NCBI RefSeq assembly: GCF_000744415.1
Contig: NZ_JQLW01000009.1
Span: 62,001 to 126,000 of the forward strand
Direction: 5' to 3'
Length of the DNA stretch: 64,000 bases
Origin: Ghiorsea bivora
GTDB lineage: Bacteria; Pseudomonadota; Zetaproteobacteria; Mariprofundales; Mariprofundaceae
Below are positions 1 to 10,810 of the stretch, piece by piece. Position numbers and translations under genes: made by a program. The notes beneath the pieces are model-generated. The model was not told the origin of the DNA. It searched no databases and saw nothing but the letters and a program-made list of their open reading frames with translations. Position 1 is the first letter of the stretch. Each line of letters opens with the position of its first letter.

Positions 1-218
1 GCTGTCACCACACCACCAGGGCTATTGATATATAAATAAATATCTTTATCAGGTCCTTCGGATTCCAAAAAAAGCAACTGCGCTGTAATCAAGTTCGCCA
101 TATTATCTTCAACTTGACCATTTAAGAAAATAATACGTTCTTTTAATAATCTTGAAAAAATATCATACGAACGTTCGCCGCGAGCAGTTTGCTCTATGAC
201 CATAGGTACGAGATTCAT
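1..218 (-). CDS. clpP: ATP-dependent Clp protease proteolytic subunit (N-terminal part, cut by window edge)
   Basis: The N-terminal 72 codons of ClpP, the serine protease that forms the tetradecameric barrel used by ClpX and ClpA. The translation starts [20 protein letters not shown] and runs through the conserved segment [13 protein letters not shown] to [10 protein letters not shown], which contains the oxyanion-loop residues. The catalytic Ser, His and Asp lie beyond the window edge. The start ATG overlaps the tig stop codon (ATGA at 215-218), so translation is probably coupled to trigger factor. The tig-clpP order is the usual one in proteobacteria, normally followed by clpX and lon. Confidence 0.93.
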   Translation of the reverse strand, partial: MNLVPMVIEQTARGERSYDIFSRLLKERIIFLNGQVEDNMANLITAQLLFLESEGPDKDIYLYINSPGGVVT

Positions 219-1549
219 GATTGCGCCTTATCCTGCTCTGCTTGCCATGTTGCCAAAGTCTTTTTCACTTTTTTTGTTTTGGCTTGTGATACAACATAAT
301 CAATACATTTTTGTTCCAACAAACGGTCTTTCAACGCACCCATTTGCTCTTGGTTATCACGAATGTATTTCGCATAATCATCACGCATATTTTCTGGGTA
401 TGCCATGACCATTTCATCAACACCAGCATCAATTTCTTCATCTGTCAGCGTAATATCAAAATCTTTACGCACGTTTTGCAACAAAACAGACAATTTCAAA
501 CCACGCTCTGAACGCTCACGAACCTCTTGGCGGAACGCTTCATCCGCCAACATTTCTTCGCTGGCATCCATACCTTGTTGTTTCATATTTTGCACCACAC
601 GCGCTGTGGTTGCTTTCATATCTTCAACAATCAAACCTTCTGGCAAGGTCATGGGGTGGGCTTCCAACAATGCTTTGAGTGCCGAATCATGCGTAGCACC
701 TTTGGCCGCATTGGCTGCTTCTTTATCCAAACCTTCACGAATATCTTTTAACATGGCTTCGGCATCTGCAAAGTTCAAAAGTTCAGCCAATTCTGCATCA
801 TCTTTGGCTGTAACTGCCGCACCAACACTTTTCACTGTTGTTTCAAAGCGAGCTTCTTTTCCTGCCAAGTTCGGTGCTTGGTAATCTTCAGGGAAAGTTA
901 CTTCAACAGTACATGTATCCCCTGCTTTTTTACCAACCAACTGCTCTTCAAAGCCTGGGATAAAGCGACCTTCGCCCAATACAAGCGCAACATCTTCACC
1001 TTTACCACCATCAAAAGCTTCATCACCAATGAAACCTTCAAAATCAATATGCAACTGATCACCAGTCTCAGCGGCACGGTCTTCTGTGATTTCATATTTT
1101 ACTTGTGATTTATATAAACGCTCAAGCACACCTTTAACATCTTCATCATCAACAGTCACTTCTGTTGCTTCAATGCTTAACTTCGACAAGTCCGTCAAGG
1201 TTACTTCAGGCCAAGTATCAACTTTTAGTGTGAATACAAATTGGTCATCAGGCTGAACCTTAGGCAAGGACAACTCAGGTTGAAGTGCAGGTGTTAGCCC
1301 TGACGACTCAATGGCTGCCACATAATGTTGTTGTAAAAGTTGAGAAACGGTGTCTTCATGAATCTTAGGGCCAAACTGTTTATCAATCACATGACCTGGT
1401 GTTTTACCTTGGCGAAAGCCTGGCAACTTCACTTGACCCATCAATTTATTTCTTTCTGCGGCATACACCTTATCGTATTCTGACTTGGGTAAACTAACCT
1501 CTACTTCATGCTCATTTTCACCAAGTTTTTTGACTTCAGTTTGAATCAT
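215..1549 (-). CDS. tig: Trigger factor, ribosome-associated chaperone and prolyl isomerase
   Basis: Trigger factor binds the ribosome at the exit tunnel and shields nascent chains. At 444 residues it has the family's usual length and order: an N-terminal ribosome-binding domain with the signature region [12 protein letters not shown] (about residues 44-55), a central FKBP-type PPIase domain (about 150-235, with [14 protein letters not shown]), and the helical C-terminal substrate-binding domain. The start ATG at 1549 has a Shine-Dalgarno GGAGG a few bases upstream. The stop overlaps the clpP start. The gene lies just downstream of the tRNA-Leu terminator, so it probably has its own promoter or depends on read-through. 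Confidence 0.96.
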   Translation of the reverse strand: MIQTEVKKLGENEHEVEVSLPKSEYDKVYAAERNKLMGQVKLPGFRQGKTPGHVIDKQFGPKIHEDTVSQLLQQHYVAAIESSGLTPALQPELSLPKVQPDDQFVFTLKVDTWPEVTLTDLSKLSIEATEVTVDDEDVKGVLERLYKSQVKYEITEDRAAETGDQLHIDFEGFIGDEAFDGGKGEDVALVLGEGRFIPGFEEQLVGKKAGDTCTVEVTFPEDYQAPNLAGKEARFETTVKSVGAAVTAKDDAELAELLNFADAEAMLKDIREGLDKEAANAAKGATHDSALKALLEAHPMTLPEGLIVEDMKATTARVVQNMKQQGMDASEEMLADEAFRQEVRERSERGLKLSVLLQNVRKDFDITLTDEEIDAGVDEMVMAYPENMRDDYAKYIRDNQEQMGALKDRLLEQKCIDYVVSQAKTKKVKKTLATWQAEQDKAQS

Positions 1550-1581
1550 TTAAGCCTCCGAAAGGAATATTAAGTATGTAC

Positions 1582-1617
1582 AAAAAATCAATGCGCCCCA
1601 GTAATGGAGCGCATTGA
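1582..1617 (-). terminator. Intrinsic terminator after tRNA-Leu
   Basis: On the minus strand a perfect 9-bp stem, TCAATGCGC pairing with GCGCATTGA, with a 12-nt loop, is followed immediately by TTTTTT. It lies 7 nt beyond the tRNA CCA end and 33 nt before the tig start. It should end most tRNA transcription before tig. Confidence 0.8.
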
Positions 1618-1623
1618 CGTGTA

Positions 1624-1708
1624 TGGTACGAGAGGAGGGAGTCGAACCCTCACGCCGTAAGACACTGGAACCTAAATCCAGCGCGTCTACCAGTTCCGCC
1701 ACCCTCGC
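1624..1708 (-). tRNA. tRNA-Leu (anticodon UAG)
   Basis: The minus strand begins GCGAGGGTGGCGGAACTGG and ends with an encoded CCA. A seven-base acceptor stem pairs, closed by a G-U at 1:72. The anticodon arm CTGGA-TTTAGGT-TCCAG gives anticodon UAG, reading CUN leucine. The T arm carries GGTTCGACTCC, and the long variable arm (about TGTCTTACGGCGT) is that of a class II tRNA, as expected for leucine. Confidence 0.95.
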
Positions 1709-1750
1709 ATATGTAACCTGCCAACCATGATTGCATCGACAAGGTGGCGC

Positions 1751-1778
1751 ATTATGCCATGTCATTTTTCCAAATCAA
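1751..1778 (-). promoter_or_regulatory. Likely sigma-70 promoter of tRNA-Leu
   Basis: On the minus strand TTGATT (-35, 1773-1778) and CATAAT (-10, 1751-1756) are 16 bp apart, about 43 bp upstream of the mature tRNA 5' end. The fit is good but is judged by eye only. Confidence 0.45.
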
Positions 1779-1899
1779 CATTTTATCATCGCTACCTTAT
1801 AAGCTTCTCATAAAGCTTGCCTACCAAGCACATGGTTAATCCAACCATACCCTATGATACTGGCACCACTTCACTCCTTCAAGACCAATAACGCAGCGT

Positions 1900-2364
1900 T
1901 TATACTTCTATTGGCAGAGTATAAAAAGCAACATAAAAGCGCACTGAACCATCTGCTGCAACATCATGCTGCATTTCAGGAGGGATATTGGCAGTTTGGC
2001 TCGACAAAAGGGTAATACTTTCACGCCCTTCTGGGTTGTATAAAAGCTTGCCTTCCAACACATGAATCTTGCCCCATGTGCCCAACTTGGTTGTATGATG
2101 TTTAAGCAAACCTTTAGGGATAGTATCTTGCGTAAAAACAGGCGTTCGTTTGTATTCCTTTAAACCTTCTGGAAACTCCAAAACATCACACCGTTTACAA
2201 TCAAGTATTTCCCCAAGTTTACTTTTTCGCCCTTCTGCCGTTGCCGACCATGGACGGTTGAAAAATAGTGGCTCATGGCGCACATGTTGCCCATGAAAAC
2301 AATCCAAATCTGCAACCCAATCATCCTTTTCATCTTGATGGTAACCTACAATTTTTCGTTTCAT
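1900..2364 (-). CDS. DUF3565 + DUF1971 two-domain protein
   Basis: A 154-residue soluble protein of unknown role. Residues 1 to about 60 (MKRKIVGYHQDEKDDWVADL, then LDCFHGQHVRHEPLF and NRPW) match the small DUF3565 family. A CKRC pair near residues 57-60 may bind metal. From about residue 64 on (FPEGLKEYKRTPVF, LGTWGKIHVLEGKLLY, IPPEMQHDV) it matches DUF1971, a small cupin-like fold found alone or fused to TehB-type methyltransferases in tellurite resistance. The two domains usually occur as separate small proteins, so this is a fusion. It is monocistronic between tRNA-Leu and a MITE-like element. I infer a small-molecule or metal-stress role only weakly. Confidence 0.75.
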   Translation of the reverse strand: MKRKIVGYHQDEKDDWVADLDCFHGQHVRHEPLFFNRPWSATAEGRKSKLGEILDCKRCDVLEFPEGLKEYKRTPVFTQDTIPKGLLKHHTTKLGTWGKIHVLEGKLLYNPEGRESITLLSSQTANIPPEMQHDVAADGSVRFYVAFYTLPIEV

Positions 2365-2400
2365 GGCAACATATACTCCTGATGTTTGTTACAACAGCCT

Positions 2401-2558
2401 TTAAGGAAACGCTGATTTATTCAGTGCTTCCGTGCAGCCCATGGACGGGCTGCCAAATCAATAGCGTAAGCATTTGATTTGTAAGAGAAAGGAAAACCAC
2501 GCTTTTCCTTTCTCGTCCTGATGTTTGGCAAGATGCTAATAAATCAGCATTTCCTTAA
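2401..2558. mobile_element. MITE-like element with 21-bp terminal inverted repeats
   Basis: A 158-bp non-coding unit bounded by inverted repeats of 21 bp with one mismatch (outer end TTAAGGAAAYGCTGATTTA; 2401-2421 and 2538-2558). The inside is almost entirely palindromic: GCAGCCC/GGGCTGC around 2430-2455, AAATCA/TGATTT around 2453-2480, and GAGAAAGGAAAA/TTTTCCTTTCTC around 2484-2515. The outer TTAA at both ends could be a target duplication. It encodes no transposase, so it would need one in trans. The inner stems could also act as a terminator. Confidence 0.75.
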
Positions 2559-3427
2559 TGCAATATAGAAATCACACGACTACGAAAACTACGATGACAT
2601 GCCATACACGCACTTAACATTTGTGACTGTTTGGCAATCAAAGCCTTCATATCTTTGGCTTTAGCCGCCTTTTCAATATCCAAAGCCAAATGATGAACCT
2701 TGCCATCAGCTTTCTTAAAAGCTTTCATCTCAGTGCGCAAACCAGCCATCAATTTCATCTTTGTGCCCAATGAAGGGGTTTCATGAAAAGCAATGGCATG
2801 CGCAGCTTCTGCCGCTGCTGTAAAATTTTCTTGTAAAATCGCATGATCAAGTGCTGCGTAATCCATACCGATTTGTTGCATCACAGCCTGCAAAGAACCT
2901 TGTTCTGCTGTGATTGCTGTATTTTGCGCTTTGGCATGTTTAACCTTAGGTTGTACATCAGCAGCCGAGCACATGGCATCATACTTTTGCTGGTGTTTTT
3001 TATACAGCGCCATCTTACCCTGTTTCTTAAATCGCTCAGCAGCATGTTTCCAATGATTACAAGGGGGTGCAAAAGTTTCATCATGAATATAAGCTGCAAT
3101 TTTGCGCACATCAGCTTCTTCAAAACCCATATTTGGCATCACACCCAGTATCTTTACGGGCTCTTTCAGTATCGCTTTATCTGTGGTTGGATTGGTCGCA
3201 AAATCCGTTATTTTTGCCACAAACGCTGCTTTATCGGATGTTGCCATCTTGTATTTCATTTGCACACCAAACATAGGCGGCGCTTGCGCAGGATCCAACT
3301 GTGCATCATGACACATCAAACAATTTTGTTGAAACAAAGTTTTGCCTTCTTCAAAAGTCGTTTCAGCGGCTTGTGCTTGCGTAAACATCAAACCAAAAAC
3401 CATGGCTAGCATCATTATTTTTTTCAT
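2555..3427 (-). CDS. Periplasmic two-heme cytochrome c (class I + cytochrome c'-like fusion)
   Basis: A secreted 290-residue protein with two c-type heme sites. A Sec signal peptide ends at AQA (about residue 20). The first domain has CLMCH at 36-40 and a likely Met axial ligand in GVMPNMGFEE (about 112-121), typical of class I cytochromes c. The C-terminal part (about 180-290) is a helical bundle ending in CMACH at about 274-278, the placement seen in cytochrome c'. A middle stretch has two further cysteines (PPCNHW, AMCSAAD). The likely role is electron transfer or gas sensing in the periplasm; the partner is unknown. Its TAA stop (2555-2557) lies within the inverted repeat of the adjacent MITE, so the present C-terminus may have been set by that insertion. 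Confidence 0.8.
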   Translation of the reverse strand: MKKIMMLAMVFGLMFTQAQAAETTFEEGKTLFQQNCLMCHDAQLDPAQAPPMFGVQMKYKMATSDKAAFVAKITDFATNPTTDKAILKEPVKILGVMPNMGFEEADVRKIAAYIHDETFAPPCNHWKHAAERFKKQGKMALYKKHQQKYDAMCSAADVQPKVKHAKAQNTAITAEQGSLQAVMQQIGMDYAALDHAILQENFTAAAEAAHAIAFHETPSLGTKMKLMAGLRTEMKAFKKADGKVHHLALDIEKAAKAKDMKALIAKQSQMLSACMACHRSFRSRVISILH

Positions 3428-3508
3428 ATTTTCCCCTTTATTATCAATCTATATCAATATATTAGACTTTAATGTTTCACAACATAAAACAATGCAATAA
3501 AACAAACA

Positions 3509-3970
3509 TTAAAATGTGTATTCTATTTCTGTGTAAAACCTATCGTTGTTTGCAAACTGCCCAAAGAAATCTGCGTTATCACCTGTAAACATATCAACCC
3601 CTACCCGCCCTAACACCGCATCACTAAATTCATACGATACTTTCGGGCGAATCAGCGTGCTACCCTCTGCATAACTGATTAAGGCAATCATTTCAGGTTT
3701 AAGTTTATCATTCATATAGTCTGTCGATGCCAACAAAGTGAAAAAACTTGAATTTACCTTTTCAAGCATGATTTTATCCCAGTTTTGAATATAGCGCACA
3801 AAAACCTGAGCACTGATAAACCAGTTGTTGGCATTATGATCCAAACCCAAAGCTGCATTCCATGTGGTTGTATCCACGGGAGCAACTGTTGTGGTGATGA
3901 TTTCATTGGTATTTACTGCCACTTCGGTGCGAACCACCCAAGCACCAAGCGCATTGGCCACCACACCTTT
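3509..3970 (-). pseudogene. C-terminal fragment of a DUF1302-type outer-membrane barrel protein
   Basis: About 150 residues of alternating beta-strand sequence ending in FYTEIEYTF, with a terminal Phe typical of outer-membrane barrels. The motif VGVDMFTGDNADFFGQF followed by NDRFY resembles the end of DUF1302 proteins, which are normally several hundred residues. No signal peptide, plausible start or ribosome-binding site is present, and a stop lies two codons upstream of the first usable GTG. I read it as the remnant of a larger gene that lost its 5' part next to the MarR gene. Confidence 0.5.
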
Positions 3971-3997
3971 TTATGTTTCACATCCATGCAAACACTC

Positions 3998-4456
3998 CTA
4001 TTTATCCTTAATTTCCATCAAATACAGCATCAAGTGACGCAAGGTTTTTATCGTAGTCTCTTTTTCTTCATCACTGACATCAGCCACGAGTTCACGTTGA
4101 AAACCGCTAACAATGGGAAAAGCAATATCCAGCACTGCCTTACCCGCATCTGTGATACCAATATCAAAACGCCGCCTATCTTTTTCATTGGGTAACCGCT
4201 CAATCAACCCTTTCTTCACGAGTCCATCCAAGCGACGTGTCACGGTTGTTTTATCACGCATCATCAGATCCACGATATTGGTTTGACTGATGACACCGCC
4301 GCTAAACAAACGAATCAAAATCGCAAAATCCTGCGCTACAATATTTAATCCCGCCTTAGCAAAGCGTTTTTCCACCTCTTCCGTCATCAAATAAGATACA
4401 CGGTTGATATGAAAGCCTAGCGCCTGCTCCAGCTTAAAGTCTTGAAGTTCAGCCAT
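3998..4456 (-). CDS. MarR-family transcriptional regulator
   Basis: A 152-residue winged-helix protein. The recognition region reads GGVISQTNIVDLMMRDKTTV followed by TRRLDGLVKKGLI, then the wing LPNEKDRRRFDIGITDAGK, all typical of MarR dimers that sense small ligands and repress nearby genes. N- and C-terminal helices form the dimer interface. It is divergent from gltB across about 215 bp. The usual MarR target is an adjacent gene, and the adjacent downstream gene here is only a decayed membrane-protein fragment, so its original target may be lost. No convincing operator was seen. Confidence 0.85.
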   Translation of the reverse strand: MAELQDFKLEQALGFHINRVSYLMTEEVEKRFAKAGLNIVAQDFAILIRLFSGGVISQTNIVDLMMRDKTTVTRRLDGLVKKGLIERLPNEKDRRRFDIGITDAGKAVLDIAFPIVSGFQRELVADVSDEEKETTIKTLRHLMLYLMEIKDK

Positions 4457-4671
4457 AACTATTCTCCCTAAAACCCAACATTAAATTATTTAGTTTACAT
4501 ATGCAACTGTTTTATAATACAACCATTGTGTAACACTACCCGCGCAACCTATTTCTTTATTCAGAAACACCAGAGGTTCATCCATGACAAAAGCATAGAA
4601 ATTGATTATGATGCGCACCCTTTTAAAAACAGATGTAAAAAAGTGAAACATTTTTCTTATTGGAGCCGCTG

Positions 4672-7600
4672 ATGACGCAAATGCCGAAAAAGCAAGGATT
4701 ATACAACGCACAACACGAGCATGACGCATGTGGTGTTGGTTTTGTTGCCCACATTAAAAACCAAAAAAGTCATGATATTGTTGAAAAAGGCTTAGAAATC
4801 CTGCTCCGTTTAACCCATAGGGGTGCCGCAGGCGCAGACCCTAGAGAAGGTGATGGCGCAGGCATACTCATTCAAATTCCTGATGATTTTTTCCAAGCCG
4901 TTGCCCCTGATTCGGATATTACATTACCTGCCACAGGTGAATATGGCGTAGGTATGATTTTCTTGCCACAAGATGAAACACACCGTGCAACTTGCGAAAA
5001 AATCATTGAAGATACCATCATCGCTGAAGGTCAAACCGTTTTAGGTTGGCGGGATGTGCCTGTTGATCCTATCCATGCTGATTTACCCGAAAGTGTATTG
5101 GCATGTGAACCCGTCTCGCGTCAAATTTTTGTAGGCAAAGGCAGTCAGTGTGCTGACCAACAAACGTTTGAACGCAAACTTTTTGTGATTCGTAAAATCT
5201 TTGAAAATCAAATTGCTGATAAAGCGTTTGATGATAAAGCCAAATTTTATGTGAATTCTTTATCCTCCCGCACTATTGTGTATAAAGGTATGTTTTTATC
5301 GCATCAAGTGGGTGCATATTTTACCGACTTATCCGATGCTCGCATGAAATCTGCCTTGGCATTGGTACATCAACGCTTCTCCACCAATACTTTCCCATCT
5401 TGGGAGCTTGCCCATCCCTTCCGCATGGTGGCACACAATGGTGAAATCAATACCGTACGTGGTAATATCAACTGGATGAATGCCCGTCGTCATTCTATGA
5501 AATCTAAATATTTGGGTGATGATTTGGATAAGGTTTGGCCTTTGATTCCTGAAAATCAATCCGATACTGCATGTTTTGATAATGCGCTTGAGCTTTTGGT
5601 TATGGGTGGTTATTCACTCACCCACGCTGCCATGCTGCTGATTCCTGAAGCTTGGTCTGGCAACAACTTAATGGATGAAAAACGCAAAGCGTTTTATGAA
5701 CATCATGCAGCATTGATGGAGCCTTGGGATGGCCCTGCTGCCGTTGCATTTACCGATGGTATTCAAATTGGCGCAACATTAGACAGAAACGGACTTCGCC
5801 CTGCCCGTTATTTGATTACGGATGATGATTTGGTGGTGATGGCATCCGAAATGGGAGTTTTAGATATTCCTGAAGAAAAAATCATCAAAAAATGGCGTTT
5901 ACAACCCGGTAAAATGTTCCTTATCGACTTGGAAGAAGGCTGTATTATTGATGATTCAGATATCAAAGATGCCCTAGCACTTGAACGCGACTACAAAAAA
6001 ATCTTGGCTGAAACCCAAATTCAAATTGAAGACTTAAATGTGGATGTTGAGGTCAAACAACCCCAACATGATGACTTATTAAATAAACAACAAGCCTTTG
6101 GTTATACCAAAGAAAACCTCAAGTTTTTGATGGCACCCATGGCAATCACAGGCATGGAAGCCACAGGTTCTATGGGTAATGATACACCACATGCGGTATT
6201 GTCCAATCGTGCCAAACCATTGTACAACTATTTCCGCCAATTGTTTGCCCAAGTGACCAACCCACCCATTGACCCGATTCGTGAAGAAATGGTGATGAGT
6301 TTAACATCGTTTATTGGTCCCAACCCCAACTTGCTTGGTTTGGACGATGAAGAACCAAGCTTACGTTTGGAAGTACATCAACCGATTTTGACCAACCAAG
6401 ACTTGGAAAAAATCCGTAACATCCATCAAGCCACCCAAGGTAAATTCCGTACATTAACCTTGTCCATGTGTTACCCCGCTGATTCAGGTGCTGCTGGTAT
6501 GGGTGTTGCCATTGAAAGTTTATGTAAACAAGCTGAACGCGCTGTATTGGATAAGTTTAACATCATCATCTTATCTGACCGCGATATGGATGAACAACAT
6601 ATTCCCATCCCTGCATTGTTGGCCACATCAGCAGTACACCAGCATTTGATAAGCAAAGGTTTGCGTGTGGAAACAGGACTTGTGCTTGAAACAGGTTCTG
6701 CCCGTGAAATTCAACATTTCGCAACCCTTGCAGGTTTTGGAGCAGAAGCCGTTAACCCATATTTAGCCTTTGAAACATTGATTGATATGCATAACGACGG
6801 GCATTTGCCTAGTGATATTGCTGTCTCAGATATTGAACCACGTTTTATCAAGGCTGTAGGCAAAGGTTTATACAAAGTCATGTCCAAAATGGGTATTTCT
6901 ACATACCAATCGTATTGTGGCGCACAAATTTTTGAAGCCTTTGGTTTATCTTCGGAATTTGTGGATAAATACTTTAAAGGTACAGCCACCCAAATTGAAG
7001 GTGTAGGCCTTGATGAAATTGCAAAGGAAGCCGTGATGCGTCATCAGTTGGCGTATGGCAACTCCATGATTCACAAAAAAGCATTGGATGTGGGTGGTGA
7101 ATACGAATGGCGTGTACGTGGCGAACAACATGCACTTACCCCTGAAACCATTGCCAAACTGCAACATGCCGTGCGTACCAATAATTATGCATTGTACAAA
7201 GAGTTTGCAGATATGATTAACAACCAAAAAGGTCGCTTAATTACTTTGCGTGGTTTGTTTAAGTTCAACAAAGGCAATAGCATTCCTTTGAGTGAAGTTG
7301 AACCAGCAACCAATATTGTCAAACGTTTTGCCACAGGTGCGATGTCCTTTGGTTCGATTTCACATGAAGCACACAGCACACTGGCGATTGCCATGAACCG
7401 TTTGGGTGGTAAATCCAACACGGGGGAAGGTGGTGAAGAAGTTGAACGTTTCACACCATTGCCCAATGGTGATTCTATGCGTTCAGCCATTAAACAAGTT
7501 GCATCCGGTCGTTTTGGTGTAACCGCTGAGTATTTAGCAAACGCTGATCAAATCCAAATCAAAATGGCACAGGGCGCAAAACCTGGTGAAGGTGGTCAAT

Positions 7601-9309
7601 TGCCAGGACATAAAGTGGATAGTCGTATTGGTAAAGTGCGCCACTCTACACCGGGTGTGGGTTTAATTTCCCCACCACCTCATCATGATATTTATTCCAT
7701 TGAAGATTTGGCACAACTTATCTTTGACCTTAAAAACACCAATACCGATGCTGATATTTCAGTAAAATTGGTATCTGAAATTGGTGTGGGCACAGTAGCA
7801 GCGGGTGTGGTTAAAGCACATGCTGACCATGTGGTGATTGCAGGTCATGATGGTGGTACGGGCGCATCACCCATGACATCGATTAAATATGCAGGTTCTG
7901 CATGGGAAGTGGGGCTGGCTGAAACCCAACAAACATTGTTATTAAACCGTTTGCGCAGTCGCACACGTTTACAAGCCGATGGACAAATGCGTACAGGTCG
8001 TGATGTTGCCATTGCCGCATTGCTTGGCGCTGATGAAGTTGCATTTGGTACCATTGCTTTGATTGCTGAGGGCTGTGTCATGATGCGTAAATGTCATCTC
8101 AACACCTGCCCTGTGGGTGTAGCAACACAAGATGCCGAGCTGCGCAAAAAGTTTGTGGGTAAACCTGAAGATGTGGTCAACTACTTCATGTATGTAGCTG
8201 AAGAAACACGCGAAATCATGGCTGAACTTGGTTTTAGAACCTTTGATGAAATGGTTGGTCGTGTGGACATGTTGGATACTGATGATGCCGTACGTCATTG
8301 GAAATCTGAAGGTATTGATTTATCACCTATTTTCCACCAAGTAGAATCTAGCGATAATAAATCACATAACCAAAAACAAGATCATGGTTTGGATGTTTTG
8401 ATTGATAATAAACTCATCGCAGAATCCAAACCTGCGCTTGAAAACAAAACACCTGTGGTTATTCATACAGATATTTGCAATGTAGACAGAAGTTTTGGCA
8501 CCATGCTTTCGGGTAAAGTTGCCAAAAAATATGGTCATGCTGGGTTACCAGAAGATACTATTGTGATTCATGCCAAAGGCACAGCAGGTCAATCTCTGGG
8601 TGCATGGTTAGCTCGTGGTGTCTTCATCGACCTTGTGGGTATAGGTAATGATTATGTAGGTAAAGGTTTATCGGGTGGTCGCATCACCATTCGTCCACCT
8701 GAAGAAACACCCATCAAAGCAGAAGAAAACAGTATTGTGGGTAATACAGTGTTGTTTGGTGCTGTGGATGGTGAAGCTTATTTTAATGGTATTGCAGGTG
8801 AACGTTTTGCAGTGCGCAACTCGGGTGCTGTTGCTGTTGTTGAAGGCGTGGGTGACCATGGCTGTGAATATATGACAGGTGGTACCGTTGTTATTCTTGG
8901 TGAAACAGGGCGCAACTTTGCTGCGGGTATGTCAGGCGGCATGGCCTATGTGTTTGATGCATCAGGCGCGTTTGAGCAACGCTGTAATATGGCACAAGTC
9001 AGCCTAGAGCCTGTATTGTCTGAAGATACGGCTTTGGAAGCCAACTATCATTTGGGTGGCGATTTAGAAACCCACGGTAAAGTGAATATTCGTCATAGCC
9101 TAAGCCAAAATGATGAGAAAATATTGCATCAACTTATTGTACGCCATGTGCATTACACCAACTCAACACGTGGTAAAGAAATTTTAGACAATTGGGACGC
9201 TTCATTAGAGAAGTTTGTAAAAGTTATTCCTGTGGACTACAAACGTGCGCTTGCTGAGCGCGAAGCCGAGCAAAAAACCAAACAAGTGAAGGAGTCAGCT
9301 CATGGGTAA
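4672..9309 (+). CDS. gltB: Glutamate synthase (NADPH) large subunit
   Basis: GltB makes glutamate from glutamine and 2-oxoglutarate, with GltD supplying electrons. I chose the ATG at 4672 because GGAG sits at 4662-4665; it gives 1545 residues. The propeptide precedes CGVGFVAHI, where the Cys is the class II amidotransferase nucleophile. Then come the central domain, the FMN-binding synthase domain ([27 protein letters not shown]), the 3Fe-4S cysteine cluster in [19 protein letters not shown], and the C-terminal GXGXG-rich beta-helix. The stop overlaps the gltD start by 8 nt, giving a coupled operon. The gene is intact and full length. Confidence 0.97.
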   Translation: MTQMPKKQGLYNAQHEHDACGVGFVAHIKNQKSHDIVEKGLEILLRLTHRGAAGADPREGDGAGILIQIPDDFFQAVAPDSDITLPATGEYGVGMIFLPQDETHRATCEKIIEDTIIAEGQTVLGWRDVPVDPIHADLPESVLACEPVSRQIFVGKGSQCADQQTFERKLFVIRKIFENQIADKAFDDKAKFYVNSLSSRTIVYKGMFLSHQVGAYFTDLSDARMKSALALVHQRFSTNTFPSWELAHPFRMVAHNGEINTVRGNINWMNARRHSMKSKYLGDDLDKVWPLIPENQSDTACFDNALELLVMGGYSLTHAAMLLIPEAWSGNNLMDEKRKAFYEHHAALMEPWDGPAAVAFTDGIQIGATLDRNGLRPARYLITDDDLVVMASEMGVLDIPEEKIIKKWRLQPGKMFLIDLEEGCIIDDSDIKDALALERDYKKILAETQIQIEDLNVDVEVKQPQHDDLLNKQQAFGYTKENLKFLMAPMAITGMEATGSMGNDTPHAVLSNRAKPLYNYFRQLFAQVTNPPIDPIREEMVMSLTSFIGPNPNLLGLDDEEPSLRLEVHQPILTNQDLEKIRNIHQATQGKFRTLTLSMCYPADSGAAGMGVAIESLCKQAERAVLDKFNIIILSDRDMDEQHIPIPALLATSAVHQHLISKGLRVETGLVLETGSAREIQHFATLAGFGAEAVNPYLAFETLIDMHNDGHLPSDIAVSDIEPRFIKAVGKGLYKVMSKMGISTYQSYCGAQIFEAFGLSSEFVDKYFKGTATQIEGVGLDEIAKEAVMRHQLAYGNSMIHKKALDVGGEYEWRVRGEQHALTPETIAKLQHAVRTNNYALYKEFADMINNQKGRLITLRGLFKFNKGNSIPLSEVEPATNIVKRFATGAMSFGSISHEAHSTLAIAMNRLGGKSNTGEGGEEVERFTPLPNGDSMRSAIKQVASGRFGVTAEYLANADQIQIKMAQGAKPGEGGQLPGHKVDSRIGKVRHSTPGVGLISPPPHHDIYSIEDLAQLIFDLKNTNTDADISVKLVSEIGVGTVAAGVVKAHADHVVIAGHDGGTGASPMTSIKYAGSAWEVGLAETQQTLLLNRLRSRTRLQADGQMRTGRDVAIAALLGADEVAFGTIALIAEGCVMMRKCHLNTCPVGVATQDAELRKKFVGKPEDVVNYFMYVAEETREIMAELGFRTFDEMVGRVDMLDTDDAVRHWKSEGIDLSPIFHQVESSDNKSHNQKQDHGLDVLIDNKLIAESKPALENKTPVVIHTDICNVDRSFGTMLSGKVAKKYGHAGLPEDTIVIHAKGTAGQSLGAWLARGVFIDLVGIGNDYVGKGLSGGRITIRPPEETPIKAEENSIVGNTVLFGAVDGEAYFNGIAGERFAVRNSGAVAVVEGVGDHGCEYMTGGTVVILGETGRNFAAGMSGGMAYVFDASGAFEQRCNMAQVSLEPVLSEDTALEANYHLGGDLETHGKVNIRHSLSQNDEKILHQLIVRHVHYTNSTRGKEILDNWDASLEKFVKVIPVDYKRALAEREAEQKTKQVKESAHG

Positions 9310-10744
9310 ACCAACAGGTTTCAAAGAATTTGAACGTCAAAACCTGACTTATGCACCCGTTGCAGAACGTGTTGTACATTTTAAAGAGTTTTCAAAACTA
9401 CCCAGTGAAGAAGATTTAAAAACCCAAGGTGCGCGCTGCATGGATTGCGGCATTCCATTTTGTCATAATGGCTGCCCTGTGAACAATATCATCCCTGACT
9501 GGAATGATTTGGTTTATCATGGTCTTTGGCAAGAAGCTTTGGATACATTGCATTCCACCAACAACTTCCCTGAATTCACAGGGCGTATTTGCCCTGCCCC
9601 TTGCGAAGAAGCATGTACAGTCAACTTGATTGGTGATGCAGTGACCATCAAAAATATTGAACTTGCTATTGTTGAGAAAGGTTTTGAAAATGGCTGGATT
9701 CAAGCTGAACCTGCTGAAACAAAAACAGGTAAAAAAGTTGCTATCGTAGGTTCAGGGCCTGCTGGTATGGCATGTGCGCAACAATTGGCACGTGTGGGTC
9801 ATGATGTGGTTTTGTTTGAAAAAGAAAATCGCATTGGTGGTTTGATGCGTTATGGTATTCCAAACTTCAAGTTTGATAAGGCGGTGATTGACCGCCGCAT
9901 GCAACAAATGCAAGCTGAAGGTGTTGAGTTCCGAGTCAACCAACATATTGGTGTGGATATTCCTGCCAAATCATTGCTTGATGAATTTGATGCTGTTGTA
10001 TTAACGGGTGGTGCGGAAAAACCACGCGACCTACCCATTCAAGGACGTGACTTACAAGGCATTCATTTTGCCATGGAATTTTTAACCAAACAAACAAAAC
10101 GTGTATTGGGTGATGATATTCCTGACGATGAATTTATTACTACCCAAGACCAACATGTGGTGGTGATTGGTGGTGGTGATACAGGTTCGGATTGTATTGG
10201 TACATCCAACAGGCAAGGTGCGGTATCAATTACCCAACTTGAAATTATGCCTGCGCCGCCAGAAGAACCCAACAAGCTGATTACATGGCCTGATTGGCCG
10301 CTAAAAATGCGCACCTCCACATCCCAAGAAGAAGGCTGTGAACGTGATTTCTCAGTGACCACCAAACGTTTCATTGGTGAAAATGGTAAAGTGACAGGTA
10401 TTGTTTGTGCACGTGTAGAATGGTCACAAGATGATGATGGGCAATGGAAGATGACTGAAATTGAAGGCTCTGAATTTACACTCAAAGCTGATAAAGTATT
10501 CCTTGCCATGGGTTTTGTACACCCTGTACACGAAGGTATGTTAGAAGAATTAGCCGTAGCTCAAGATGAGCGTGGTAATGTGGCTGCCAACACAGACGAT
10601 TACCAAACAAACTTAGACAAAGTATTTGCCGCAGGTGATATGCGCCGTGGTCAATCCTTAGTCGTGTGGGCTATCCGTGAAGGTAGGCAAGCTGCGCACA
10701 GCGTAGATACGTTCTTAATGGGCTCAACAGACTTACCTCGCTAA
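9302..10744 (+). CDS. gltD: Glutamate synthase (NADPH) small subunit
   Basis: A 480-residue partner of GltB that passes electrons from NADPH through FAD and Fe-S clusters. The N-terminal cysteines [17 protein letters not shown] and [12 protein letters not shown] bind two 4Fe-4S clusters. [17 protein letters not shown] (about 142-158) is the FAD Rossmann motif, [13 protein letters not shown] (about 280-292) the NADPH motif, and [17 protein letters not shown] the C-terminal FAD contact. Length and order are normal. It ends 12 nt before a strong hairpin that separates it from the convergent phosphatase operon. Confidence 0.97.
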   Translation: MGKPTGFKEFERQNLTYAPVAERVVHFKEFSKLPSEEDLKTQGARCMDCGIPFCHNGCPVNNIIPDWNDLVYHGLWQEALDTLHSTNNFPEFTGRICPAPCEEACTVNLIGDAVTIKNIELAIVEKGFENGWIQAEPAETKTGKKVAIVGSGPAGMACAQQLARVGHDVVLFEKENRIGGLMRYGIPNFKFDKAVIDRRMQQMQAEGVEFRVNQHIGVDIPAKSLLDEFDAVVLTGGAEKPRDLPIQGRDLQGIHFAMEFLTKQTKRVLGDDIPDDEFITTQDQHVVVIGGGDTGSDCIGTSNRQGAVSITQLEIMPAPPEEPNKLITWPDWPLKMRTSTSQEEGCERDFSVTTKRFIGENGKVTGIVCARVEWSQDDDGQWKMTEIEGSEFTLKADKVFLAMGFVHPVHEGMLEELAVAQDERGNVAANTDDYQTNLDKVFAAGDMRRGQSLVVWAIREGRQAAHSVDTFLMGSTDLPR

Positions 10745-10756
10745 AACGGTTCAAAT

Positions 10757-10790
10757 ATATCAAAGGTCGCTGCATTGCGACCTTTGATAT
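10757..10790. terminator. Hairpin between convergent gltD and phosphatase genes
   Basis: A perfect 14-bp stem (ATATCAAAGGTCGC and its complement, 6-nt loop TGCATT) lies between two converging operons. The flanking T-runs are weak on both strands, so it may work as a bidirectional terminator of modest efficiency. Confidence 0.6.
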
Positions 10791-10810
10791 ACTGTTAATG
10801 TTTAAAAAAG

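Noticed and set aside
4457-4660. MarR operator near AGTTTACATATGCAACT
   Set aside because: The two halves are off by one base and no second site is present, so the palindrome is not convincing.
4610-4660. Sigma-70 promoter for gltB (TTGATT with TAAAAA)
   Set aside because: The -10 is poor and the region is AT-rich, so it is not distinguishable from chance.
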